Source: Polyodon spathula
Taxonomy: Eukaryota > Chordata > Actinopteri > Acipenseriformes > Polyodontidae
Reading direction: 5' to 3'
Length of the DNA stretch: 64,000 bases
NCBI RefSeq assembly: GCF_017654505.1
Contig: NC_054538.1
Span: 23,712,283-23,776,282, forward strand
This document shows, piece by piece, positions 34,837-45,760 of this stretch. Both the position numbers and the translations under genes were made by a program. The notes under the pieces were generated by a model. That model saw nothing but the letters and a program-made list of their open reading frames with translations, made no database searches and was not told the DNA's origin. Position 1 is the stretch's first letter, and every line of letters begins with the position of its first letter.

Positions 34837-35945
34837 CCAGAGATTACTTATACCTAGAAGCCCCACAGCAGTCTTTCTGACTGCTGTATTCAAAACACTG
34901 CAAATAGCATAACGCAAGGATAAACAGTCAGATGTAATTTGTTTTTGTTTTTTTCTTGAGTAAGTTACATAAACATCTGAAAAATCGAAACATAGTGTAT
35001 ATATACATATGAGCATACGTAGTTACAAAACTGAAACGATACCAATACATTTTTAACTTTTCAACAGCAATTGCACATAGCACAAAATGGTATTCCTTTA
35101 CCTTGAGTCTAAGGCTGTTCACAATCAATATAGATTATGCGCTTCTCCACGCTGCCTTTCTGCACAGGGCACTTGCCAACCTGGCTTTGTTGTCTCTTGC
35201 AGCTCTCAACGGGGTTGCCAGCTTCAGTTGTGGTTACACGCTTCACAGTCTCCCTCTGCTCTAAATGCTTCTTGCACAGTTCCTGTGCTAACTGTAAAAT
35301 ATATTCTCTCCTTGGTAAATTTTCCTCTGTGCATTCTTTGTAAAGTACCCAGGAGTTGATGGCTGCTAGGTCCAATACATTGTAAAATACCTGAAAAGGC
35401 CACCTCCGGGAGCCAGCTTTCACAGAATACTTCCATGCCATCTGATCCAGAACATCAACTCCATATTTTCTCAAGTTGTAAAACTCCAAGGTCTCTGGTA
35501 TTTATTTTCACTAGTACCAATGCTAATTGACTGACCAAAACAGCACAGCTGGCAAGCAGGCGCCAGCCTTTGAAAAGGCTGTTTAAAAAACAATAGACCG
35601 TCAGTCATTCACTCAAGCAGAGAGTAGAGACTAATTTAATTACAGCTAAACACATTGCAGACTGGTAAATAAAAATAATAAAGTAGAATACTGTTCTGTA
35701 TAATCACAATACAACTTTTTTCTGTGTGGCTGTCAGTGTGACTGTTCCTGTGGCTTTTAGGTATAATGCAATATATCGCCTTTATTTCTGCACTCCCATG
35801 TTTTGTGCTTTGTGAGAATATTTAATACATACGGTCAGATAGGTACATGAACGCACAGCCCCATATGTGTTACACGACTGGAGAAAAATACATTTTAAAA
35901 CTAAAAAAAACCCAAATTGAAAATATTACCCAGAATAACCACTTG
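34837..35945 (-). mobile_element. Deleted piggyBac-like element, copy 1 (minus)
   Basis: Carries the 3' end of a piggyBac-type transposase (35109-35489), preceded on its own strand by non-coding sequence that is also present at 63060-63520 in the second copy. The 34850-34885 block has the palindrome cagcagtcttt/gactgctg and an 'agaagccccaca' motif near the presumed end. The two copies share the join between 5' non-coding and C-terminal coding sequence, so the deletion predates both. The outer borders are estimated from the shared region; TTAA target sites were not confirmed. Confidence 0.6.
35109..35489 (-). pseudogene. piggyBac-like transposase, C-terminal fragment
   Basis: About 127 residues. 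GVDVLDQMAWKYSVKAGSRRWP corresponds to the conserved piggyBac block containing the last catalytic Asp (G-V/G-V-D-x-L-D-Q), and FQVFYNVLDLAAINSWVLY is the following helix. The C-terminal Cys-rich zinc-binding region is damaged: only QVGKC and a terminal DCEQP remain, while the other copy keeps CQCQVGKC...SCALCRK. The N-terminal two thirds is absent. The fragment cannot encode an active enzyme. Confidence 0.75.
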
Positions 35946-36639
35946 ACTATAGACTGTTATTTTGAGCAACAGCACATACTATATTTTTTCATGTGACCCT
36001 GTATTAGTGAATTGTGATGCACAGTATTTGCTATTAAATTACTGACTGCATGACTGGTCCCCTTACCGTTGTGCTTCTGACTACCAGTTTAGGTTGTTTG
36101 TTTCAAATATACATTGTAAGATTGGTTATTTTTAAGAAATCAAACCTATCAGTCTTCTTCAAATAAAGTCAATCAAAAAGAGTTTATTCAGGAATCAAAT
36201 CAAAAACAGGAACAAAGAAAATGTAATCCATGCAGTTCACAGTAGGCATAGGCTGTTGTTATTTCTGAGCTGCCATGGCTTCCTGCACTGCTCTAAGCAG
36301 CAGAGCTAGAGGTCAATTTACAGCTCTCGACAGGTGGTTTTCGACAGAGCTGGTAGACTGAGCTGCCATGGCTTTCTGCACCCATGGCTTTCCTGCACAA
36401 CGAAAATATTGTTACATGCATCCTTATACTACCATATAGGAAGTGGGACGCTACATCATGTGATGCATTCTGCCAATAAACACCTGCCACCCTCCTTGAT
36501 TAATGAGACAAGTGCTATAAAGTTCTAACACATTTTTTGCTTTTAACCAGCATTTTGTTAGTAGCTGTTCAGAAATATTTACCATATGTCTGTCAATTGT
36601 AGTCAGGCAGAAGATTGAACTGAAGGTTATAAGAGATAT
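35946..36639. other. Intron with small local duplication
   Basis: gagctgccatggctt recurs at 36269 and 36361, and ccatggcttt..cctgcac again at 36382, a local duplication. No gene recognised. Confidence 0.45.
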
Positions 36640-37890
<1,251 letters not shown>

Positions 37891-37892
<2 letters not shown>

Positions 37893-37944
37893 GTGTGTGT
37901 GTGTGTGTGTGTGCATATATATATATATGCACACACACACACAC
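37891..37944. repeat. (TG)n-GC(AT)nGC-(AC)n palindromic microsatellite
   Basis: TG run 37891-37913, core gcatatatatatatatgc (37913-37930), then AC run to 37944. Positions 37899-37944 form a perfect 46-bp palindrome directly at the end of Tc1 'a'. Confidence 0.95.
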
Positions 37945-37973
37945 AAAAGAGAGATTAGTGCACAATGTATTAG

Positions 37974-38061
<88 letters not shown>

Positions 38062-38091
38062 CCTAATACATTGTGCACTAATCTCTCTTTT
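37945..38091. repeat. 36-bp perfect inverted repeat around a (TA)n core
   Basis: Arms 37945-37980 and 38056-38091 are exact reverse complements over 36 bases (inner part tataatcctaatacattg on the right arm). About 75 bp of TA repeat lies between. A third copy of the right arm is at 41037-41072, also next to a TA array. Confidence 0.97.
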
Positions 38092-38252
38092 TCTAATTCA
38101 CTGAGCTCTCCTACCACAGGCACATTATCACCTGTCCAATTCTTAAAGACTGTTTAATTCTAAAGTAAGTGTAGCAATATTAATGGATAATAAATTACTA
38201 TAACAGAAGAGACATGATAGGTCATATAGCTTGCCAGTTACAGTATGTGTAT
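38056..38252 (+). repeat. Duplicated segment, copy 1
   Basis: Nearly identical to 41037-41245 (about two substitutions and one 11-12 base indel near the end), about 3 kb away in the same orientation. Each copy is bordered on its left by a TA array. Confidence 0.95.
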
Positions 38253-39468
38253 TTTTTTTTTGAAAACATTATGTTGATGGTTTGGAATAAGAGCTATACA
38301 AATCTAGCCCTTTATTTAGATGTACCATAGGTAACATTTTGTATGTTTCTATAAATGTCCTTGCAACTTGCATTGCTTTTAATAAAAACAAGTTAGAACA
38401 GTTTTTTAGTGGTTGCAAAGAAAACAGCAAATAAATCCTTTCTCTTTTGTGCTTGAAAGTGTACTGTTTGATTTTTATTTGCAGTATACTAAATAAGTTT
38501 GAATACAGCTGTTCCTACTAGAAAAGCTAGCAAAGCAGTAGTTAAAACCTTCCTGTTTTACCAGTTGGGAATTGTGCTTGTAAAATTGATTGTTTGCAGT
38601 AGCTGTGACCTATTATTCTGCTCATTTTTGAAACATCTAAACAATCTGTCATTTAAAGTAAGTTAAACGCTTCAACCTTTCCAGAAAAAGTGACAAATAA
38701 TTGTCTTTGTTTCCTATCCCCAACATGACATGGAGCTACTTCCCTTGCATTGCATTGCATACACCACCACCATGTGTGCTGTTAGTGCTAATTTGCTGAT
38801 AATTAAGTCATCTTCTGAAATGTTATTTGTCTCCCCAGGCAGTGTGGCAAAGCAACCAGGGTCCTATTTTAAGGCCTGAGTCATTTGCATTCTCCCACAG
38901 GAAATATCACATAATCAGGCAGATGAGGTATTAAATAATCCCTATGAGCATTAATACAAAACTGGAAGGAGACTGTAAAATCAAGACATTCCTTGTGCTA
39001 CAAGACAGATTGTGCCTATTTGTGTTTCTCATAAATAGCTTGACCTATATTAATGAGCCATCTCCCATGGTTACATGCTGGAGAAGGATATGTATATAAT
39101 AATAATTTTGCACCTGTGCTTTAAGAATACAGGTGTGTTAGGATTCTCAGACTCTGTCCTTGCTTGTCCTTCCTCTGTTGCTATGTCTTTGGTAGTATGC
39201 ATCAAAAAGATAATAATTCAGTATTAAAAATACTTCTAGTTAAAAGTATATAGTTTTTTTTAAGTATCTTCAAAACAAAGTAAGTTATGTAGGGGTTCTA
39301 TCTTTTTTCCTAATGATGCTTATGCTGTTTTTTTTTTTTTTTTTTTTTTTTTTCAATTCATGGTCACACCAACTCGTACAGAGCTGCCAGATTACATAAA
39401 TGGCAATGGATGTCTTCAGATTAAATCTGGAGGCTATTTACATTGTGACACATCCCTTGAATTCTGAA
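38253..39468. other. Intron; candidate conserved non-coding element
   Basis: Within 38690-39110 there is a dense set of homeodomain-type cores (gctaatttg, gataattaag, ttaatgag), an octamer-like ATTTGCAT near 38885, and no repeat signature. That composition is common in enhancers. No coding frame is visible. A T tract of about 24 bases is at 39329-39353. Confidence 0.35.
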
Positions 39469-40817
39469 CAGTGGCTCTCAAAATTATTCACCCCCCTTGG
39501 ACTTTTCCACATTTTATTGTGTTACAACATGGAATCAAAATGGATGAGTTTTTGCCACTGATCAACACAAAAAAGTCCATAATGTCAAAGTGAAAAATAA
39601 AATATACAAATTGTTCTAAATTAATTAAAAATACAAAACAGAAAATAATTGATTGCATAAGTATTCACCCCCTTCTCAATATTTCATTTCATAAAGTATC
39701 TTTCCGTTGAAAACCATCTTTAATGTCGTAGATAAACCCATTTAGAGATGGTCGAAACGTTGTAGATCTGTGACGTTGTTTGCGGGTAAGAAGAAACGTT
39801 TTAACGCTTTAGCTGTACTTTGCTGCATCCATTTTTCACTCTATCTTCACAAGCTGTCCAAGCCCTGACGCAGAGAAGCATCCCCATAGCATGATGCTGC
39901 CATGACCATGCTTCACTGTAGGGATGGTGTTCTCAGGATGATGTGCGGTGTTAGGCTTGCGCCAAACATAGCGCTTAGCGTTGAGGCCAAAAAGCCCTAT
40001 TTTGGTCTCATCAGACCATATAATCTTCTTCCACTTGGTCTCAGAGTCTCCCACATGTCTTCTGGAAAACTCTAGCCGAGATTTGATGTGAGTCTTTTTC
40101 GACAATGGCTTTCTTTTTGCCACTCTCCCATAAAGGCCAGTTTTATGAAGCACCCAGGCTATTGTCATATGCACAGAGTCTCCCAGCTCAGCCGTGGAAG
40201 ACTGTAACTCCTTTAGAGTTACCATAGGCCTCTTGGTGGCCTTTCTGATTAGTAACCTTCTTGCCCAGATTTACAGTTGTGCCATATTCTCTCCATTTCT
40301 TAATAATGGACATTACTGTGCTCCCGGGGATATTCAGGGCCTTGGAAATGTTTTTATATCCTACCCCTGATTGGTGCTTTTGAACAACCTTATTCCGGAT
40401 TTGCTTTGAATGTTCCTTCGTCTTCATGATGTAGTTTTTGTTAGGAAATGTACTAACCAACTGTGGGACCTCCCAGAGACAGGTGTACTTAACCTGAAAT
40501 AATGTGAAACACCTTAATTGCACAAAGGTGGACTTCATTCAACTAATTATGTGACTTCTAAAGACAATTGGTTGCACCGGAGCTTATTTAGGTGTGTCAT
40601 AGCAAAGGGGGTGAATACTTATGCAATCAATTATTTTCAGTTTTAGATTTGTAATTAATTTAGAACCATTTGTAGATTTTATTTTTCACTTTGACATTAT
40701 GGACTTTTTTGTGTTGATCAGTGGCAAAATCCCCTAATTAAATCCATTTTGATTCCATGTTGTAACACAATAAAATATGGAAAAGTCCAAGGAGGGTGAA
40801 TACTTTTGAGAGCCACA
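39469..40817 (-). mobile_element. Tc1-like element 'b' with long IR/DR termini (minus)
   Basis: Terminal inverted repeats of about 205-215 bp (39469-39675 and 40604-40817) begin CAGTGGCTCTCAAAA. Each has an outer and an inner direct repeat around gtattcaccc, the IR/DR plan of Sleeping Beauty-type elements. The interior holds the N-terminal part of a transposase. The stretch 39676-39835 replaces the catalytic C-terminal half. Confidence 0.85.
39836..40427 (-). pseudogene. Tc1-like transposase, truncated after first catalytic Asp
   Basis: MKTKEHSKQIRNKVVQKHQS starts at 40427 with the first helix-turn-helix (YKNISKALNIPGSTVMSIIKKW). A deletion/frameshift near TTVNLGKK removes part of the linker. 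The second part has [11 protein letters not shown] (first catalytic Asp) and [13 protein letters not shown], then stops at GQLVKIE. The second Asp and the Glu are missing, so it is inactive. Confidence 0.85.
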
Positions 40818-40954
40818 GTAACTCTCCAAGTTGATCCTTACACCTCTTGTGTCAGAATTTCTAAAAGCTTGAGAGAGCTTGATTTTCGAACTCTCTCAAC
40901 CAAAATACTCAAGATTTCTTCTAATGAAATGACATACAACAAAATAACTTCGAG

Positions 40955-40974
40955 TATACGTATATATATATATC

Positions 40975-41041
<67 letters not shown>
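40955..41041. repeat. (TA)n array
   Basis: TA run with one tctatt interruption near its left end; it abuts the second copy of the duplicated segment. Confidence 0.96.
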
Positions 41042-41043
<2 letters not shown>

Positions 41044-41245
41044 CCTAATACATTGTGCACTAATCTCTCTTTTTCTAATTCACTGAGCTCTCCTACCACA
41101 GGCACATTATCACCTGTCCAATTCTTAAGGACTGTTTAATTCTAAAGTAAGTGTAGCAATATTAATGGATAATAAATTACTATAACAGAAGAGACATGAT
41201 AGGTCATATAGCTGGACAAAAGTTTGCCAGTTACAGTACGTGTAT
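41037..41245 (+). repeat. Duplicated segment, copy 2
   Basis: Matches 38056-38252. This copy keeps tggacaaaag before the shared ttgccagttacagta end. Sequence beyond 41245 is unlike that after copy 1. Confidence 0.95.
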
Positions 41246-42150
41246 CCCAAATTGAAAGCTCAATGCTGAATAAATTAGCTCAGGACTAAATGAGGGAGAA
41301 ATTGAAAATATGCCTTAAACTAGTAGAGCAATAGAGCAGGAAATTATTCAGCATTCTGTATTGATCATGACCTCCTAGAATGCTTCATTAGCAGCAAAGC
41401 CTGCACTCCTTGCAAATGCATTGCAGTCCGGGGACCGATCAGTCATTGTTAAAATTGGCAGGTAAATCCCTATGGGGCAAGCAGGACGAAGGCTCAGACA
41501 TGTTCCCATTCCCTTGTCATTTCTCACTCTTCTCCTTCTTACTTCTCCTGCCCCGCTCCTGATAATTCTGTTACAGACTATAAAATATTGTATTGATTGA
41601 GTTCTGAAAGTTGTTAATGTGATTTAAGGGCTGGATTTGATTAAAAGTGTGTCCCCTGCAGGGGATGTGGCCATTTCTTCCTTCGCAGTATAAAAAAAGG
41701 TGTAAATCACATACATCTGCAGCCTGGGAGGGAACTCACACCGGGGATGCTTACTTAGAAAAACTGAAGGTCAGCTAGAGCAGGTTATGAAAAATAAAAT
41801 GTTGGAAATACATTAAAGCAAAGTTCACAAGGATAAGGAGACAACTTAGTGTGCATTTATACATTTATAAGATGCAATCTTTTTTTTCCTCATGACATTA
41901 AAGCCAAAGTTCACTAAGGATAATGGATGATCAATCTATCAACATTTCCAGTACAATAGCGGTCTAACTCGTTTTATCAAACTTTTACATAGTGATGTTA
42001 CAAGTTTATATGGGACAATGTGGATATAATTAGGTAATACGTGCTCGATACTCTGGTTAGACATGGTCAATATGGAATTCATTCCTTATACAACATGAGG
42101 GGCTATCCTTTTTGTGGAGTTTAGAATTCTAGATCTTGTATATATCTCGT

Positions 42151-42154
<4 letters not shown>
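41246..42154. other. EYS intron, no gene
   Basis: Unique-looking; a perfect 14-bp palindrome tcccctgcagggga is at 41652-41665. No repeat identified. Confidence 0.55.

Positions 42155-42210
<56 letters not shown>
42155..42210. repeat. (TA)n array at LINE 3' end
   Basis: Perfect TA run of 56 bp where the minus-strand LINE region ends. Confidence 0.96.
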
Positions 42211-42212
<2 letters not shown>

Positions 42213-45200
42213 TTTGGATTTCCAGTAACTGGGAGTAGATTAACCTTTTTTCATCTACAATTTGATTCTTCTCGCCTAAGATAGCATCATTCTAGACTGC
42301 GGGAGTAGATGTTAAACTTTTTGCTGATTTGAACTCGGCTCTCGCCAAGATAAGCATCAACTAAGACGTAGCTTTACAGTAAACTAATGTGATCCATCTG
42401 CATCCTTCTGTCTGGTGTCGATTGCTGAAGTATATTGCTGGCTCCAGGGATCAGCTCATTTTGCCTCCCCAGCGCATCAGCACACACAACGGCTGCAATG
42501 CTGGCTCCGGGGATCAACCCAGTGCGGTCTCCCCAGTGCATCAGCATTACATCCGTCTGGATTGAGCTAAGTAGGGTACATCTCTGAGGTCTTCAAGTGG
42601 GCACCTTCCATCCTCTGTGTTTCGTTGACTAGCCCACGACACCTCAAGAGGGATCAACATCACCATCCAGAATCTTTCTGTCTCAACCACAGCCAGTTGC
42701 TGCTCCTTTCAGCTGCTTCAGATAAGTTCTTCACTGTGTGACGCAACTCTTGGCCACTGAACCCGACATCTCCTAGAATCCGGGTTGTACAGTGTGCCAC
42801 AAATCCTCGACAACCCACCTCCGCTGGGTAAACTTGGACTCTCCATCCTCGCTGTTCCGCTTCAGCAGCTAGTTGAGAATACCGAAGTTTCTTCCTCTCA
42901 TACACCTCATCTACAGCATCTTCTCATGGCACTGTTAACTCTACCAGATGAATAAGGTGTGCTGATCCAGACCACAAGACAATGTCCGGTCGAAGGTTAG
43001 TGGTAGCAATCTCAGGTGGAAAAATAAGCTGTTGATCTTGGTGGTTGCTCTCCTGGATGGAGGAATATTGTCTTTTGAGTGTAATGCTTTGATGGAACTG
43101 GTGGCAACTTATTGGTCAGGTTACACTTGTCTTCCAATGCTAAGGCCAAAGATCGCAGCACCTGGTCATGGTGCCAAGTAAACCGTCCTTGGCTAAGACC
43201 CACCTTACATCCTGTTAAAATGTGCCTTAGTGTTGCAGGTAATGAACACAAAGGACATGAGGGATCCTCACCCACCCAGAGGTTTAGGTTCTGTGGTGAT
43301 GGGAGAACATCATATGCTGATCTGATGAGGAAACTGATCCTGCTCTGTTCCATTGTCCATAGGTCTTGCCAGCCGATCTTGCATTGTTCCACACTCTCCC
43401 ATCTCATCCATTCTCCCTACTTGGCCTGGGAAATTGCCTTTACACACCTGATCCTCTCCTCCTGCTTTTCCACCTCATTGACCACCAGCTTCCTCCATTG
43501 AGCTGGTGTTGCCTTGTGCCATGTAGGAGGAGCTGAACTGAGACCAAAACCTCTTTTTCCATGCTGAACTTGCCCCATAATGTCTCCGATTCGAAGGGCG
43601 GTCTTAGCATCTTCCATAGCTTTCTTTGCCATCCATTTTCTTCCAGTTTTCAACACAGGTGCTGCCTCCCTTACGCATTTGTCACATGAGTCTACTAATG
43701 TCATTTCCAGTCGGACTTTGGCACACTTAAACCCCTCAGTTAAAGCAAAGATTGGTAGCTGCAGTATTCCTTTACCATAAAGTCCCACTCTGCTGAGGCA
43801 GCATGGAACTCCCAAACATTTCCTGACGTATGAACTGATTAAAGCTTCCGGCTTCTCAACTGTTGTCAAGGAAACCCCGTACACAGTCAGTGGCCACAGC
43901 AGTCGGCAGTAGACCAAACTGAAAGCACCAGAGTTTCAGTTTGCCTGGTAAAGTGCTGCTGTCTACGCTCTTCAACCCTTCCACTGCTTGTGGTTTAACT
44001 TCTCCCACACAAACTGTGTCCTTTAGATCCCCATCATACCATCTCCCTAGATTTTTCACTGGCTTCTCGGACACTGTTGATATTGCCTCACCATTAATGT
44101 AGAACTTTTTATCTATTACTCTACCTTTAATTATAGAGATGCTCCTTGATTTAGTGGGCTTGAACTGCATTCGTGCCCATTCAATGTTATTGGTTAATTT
44201 GCCCAATAACTGATTAGTGCAGGCTACTGTTGTAGTCATTGTTGTCATGTCATCCATGTATGCTCGAGTTGGTGGTAGTCATATTCCAGAAGCCAAGTGC
44301 TCTCCTCCCACTATCCATTTTGATGCCCTTATAATTACTTCTATTCCAATGGTAAATGCCAGTGGAGAAATGGTACATCCTGCCATTATTCCAACTTCTA
44401 GTCATTGCCATGTAGTGCTGAGTTATGAAGTTGAAAAACTAAATTGTAAATCTCCAAAGTAGGCTTTCACTAAATTTGTTATTGTCATCGGTACGCTGAA
44501 GAAATCAAATGCTGCCCAAAGAAGTTCATGTGGCACTGAACCATATTCATTAGCCAAATCCAGGAATGTCACATGGAGCACCTTCCTCTCCTTTTTTGCT
44601 GATTGAATTGATTGCCAAATTACGTTGATGTGTTCTAAGCATCCTGGGAAATCTGGAATGCCTGCTTTTTGTACTGAAGTGTCAATGAAGCAATTCTTAA
44701 TAGGTAGGTTGACAAACTCTGAGCAAGAATGCTGAAGAAAATCTTGCCTTCTACGTTTAATAGGGAAATAGGACGAAACTGACTGATGCATGTAGAATCC
44801 TTTTCTTTTGGTATAATGACTTCACCTGCTCAGCGCCATGCTCTTGGTACAACCTGTTTTTCCCATGCCACCTTCATCAATTTCCACAGGATTCGTAGAA
44901 CTCCAAAAGCACTCTTGTATACTCTGTATGGAACTCCATTAAGCCCTGGAGATGATGATGCCCTTGCTTTTTCTACAGCTGACTCTACTTCTTTCCATTT
45001 AGGTGCACAGTCCTCCATTTGGTATTTAGGTGGATTGATAGGTGGAATATCTGAAGGCATTGAAATAAACTCCTGCCTTTTTGAATCTGTATGTGTTTCC
45101 TTCAAATATCTCTCCAGCTCAAACTTAGATGATTTTAGTGTGCCATTTTTCTCGCTGGTGAATATCTTCTTTACAAATTTGAATGGATCGTTATAAAAGT

Positions 45201-45760
45201 TAGTTCTCGCACACTTTATTTTTGTAGCGTTTCCGTAGGCGCTCAGTTCTGCGCAATGTTGCAAGCTTATCTTTTATGACCCTTTATAACAGACTGAGTC
45301 CCTCCTTCTGACTTTGTTCTGCTTTTTTCCATTGCTTCCTCAACTGCCTCCTTTCTCTAACTAAGCATTCAATCTCCTGTTGATGTCTGGACTTTCCAGG
45401 AGTAGTTTGTACTTTTTCCAATTCCAAACCGCTCTTTTCCATACACGTAGATGGTGTCCCCAAATTTATCCATCTTTCAACTGTTCCACTTAACCTTTCC
45501 AAAGTAAAACAGAGTTCTGTGTTTACTGTGTCCCACACAGTTTTCTCACAAGCTCTTGGCCATCTAACTCCAGGCTTGTGCCCGTTGAGGTTCTTTTCTC
45601 TCTTACGCTGGTTAGTCTGACCAGGTTCACAAGGATCATTAGGTTCATTACTAGTTGTACCCACACAAGTCCTCCTCACATCTATGACAGGGGTGCTGAT
45701 ATCCTGCGAACTGTGGTTTGCTTCCTGTCGCTGGATTATAATATGATATCAATTTGGCAC
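42211..45760 (-). mobile_element. LINE with restriction-like endonuclease (HERO/R2-type), minus
   Basis: About 3.5 kb. Coding remnants run from about 45679 to 42660 on the minus strand, followed by about 450 bp of probable 3' UTR that ends at a TA array. Domain order: N-terminal region, reverse transcriptase, CCHC zinc finger, PD-type endonuclease. This is the plan of the R2/NeSL/HERO group, which lacks the apurinic-type endonuclease of other LINEs. The 5' border is not defined. HERO is my best guess from recalled protein patterns in fish. Confidence 0.8.
42660..45679 (-). pseudogene. HERO/R2-type LINE polyprotein, degenerate
   Basis: Seven frame segments follow one another. 45679-45284 is the N-terminal part (GVRWPRACEKTVWDTVN). 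45264-44830 holds the RT start (SSSPGLNGVPYRVYK). 44791-44423 holds the RT block FLDLANEYGSVPHELLW with a catalytic Asp. About 44400-44260 holds CTISPLAFTIGIEVI. 44257-43856 holds the catalytic pair in YMDDMTTMTTT. 43917-43417 is thumb-like (YVRKCLGVPCCLSRVGLYG). 43407-43012 holds the zinc finger CPLCSLPATLRHILTGC (CX2CX7HX4C). The endonuclease (RPDIVLWSG, LIHLVELTVP, YERKKLRYSQLAAEAEQRGW) has a TGA stop at 42924-42926, within VP*ED. It is inactive. Confidence 0.82.

Noticed and set aside
43112..45196. Plus-strand open frames across the LINE
   Set aside because: Antisense shadows of the RT, zinc-finger and endonuclease segments.
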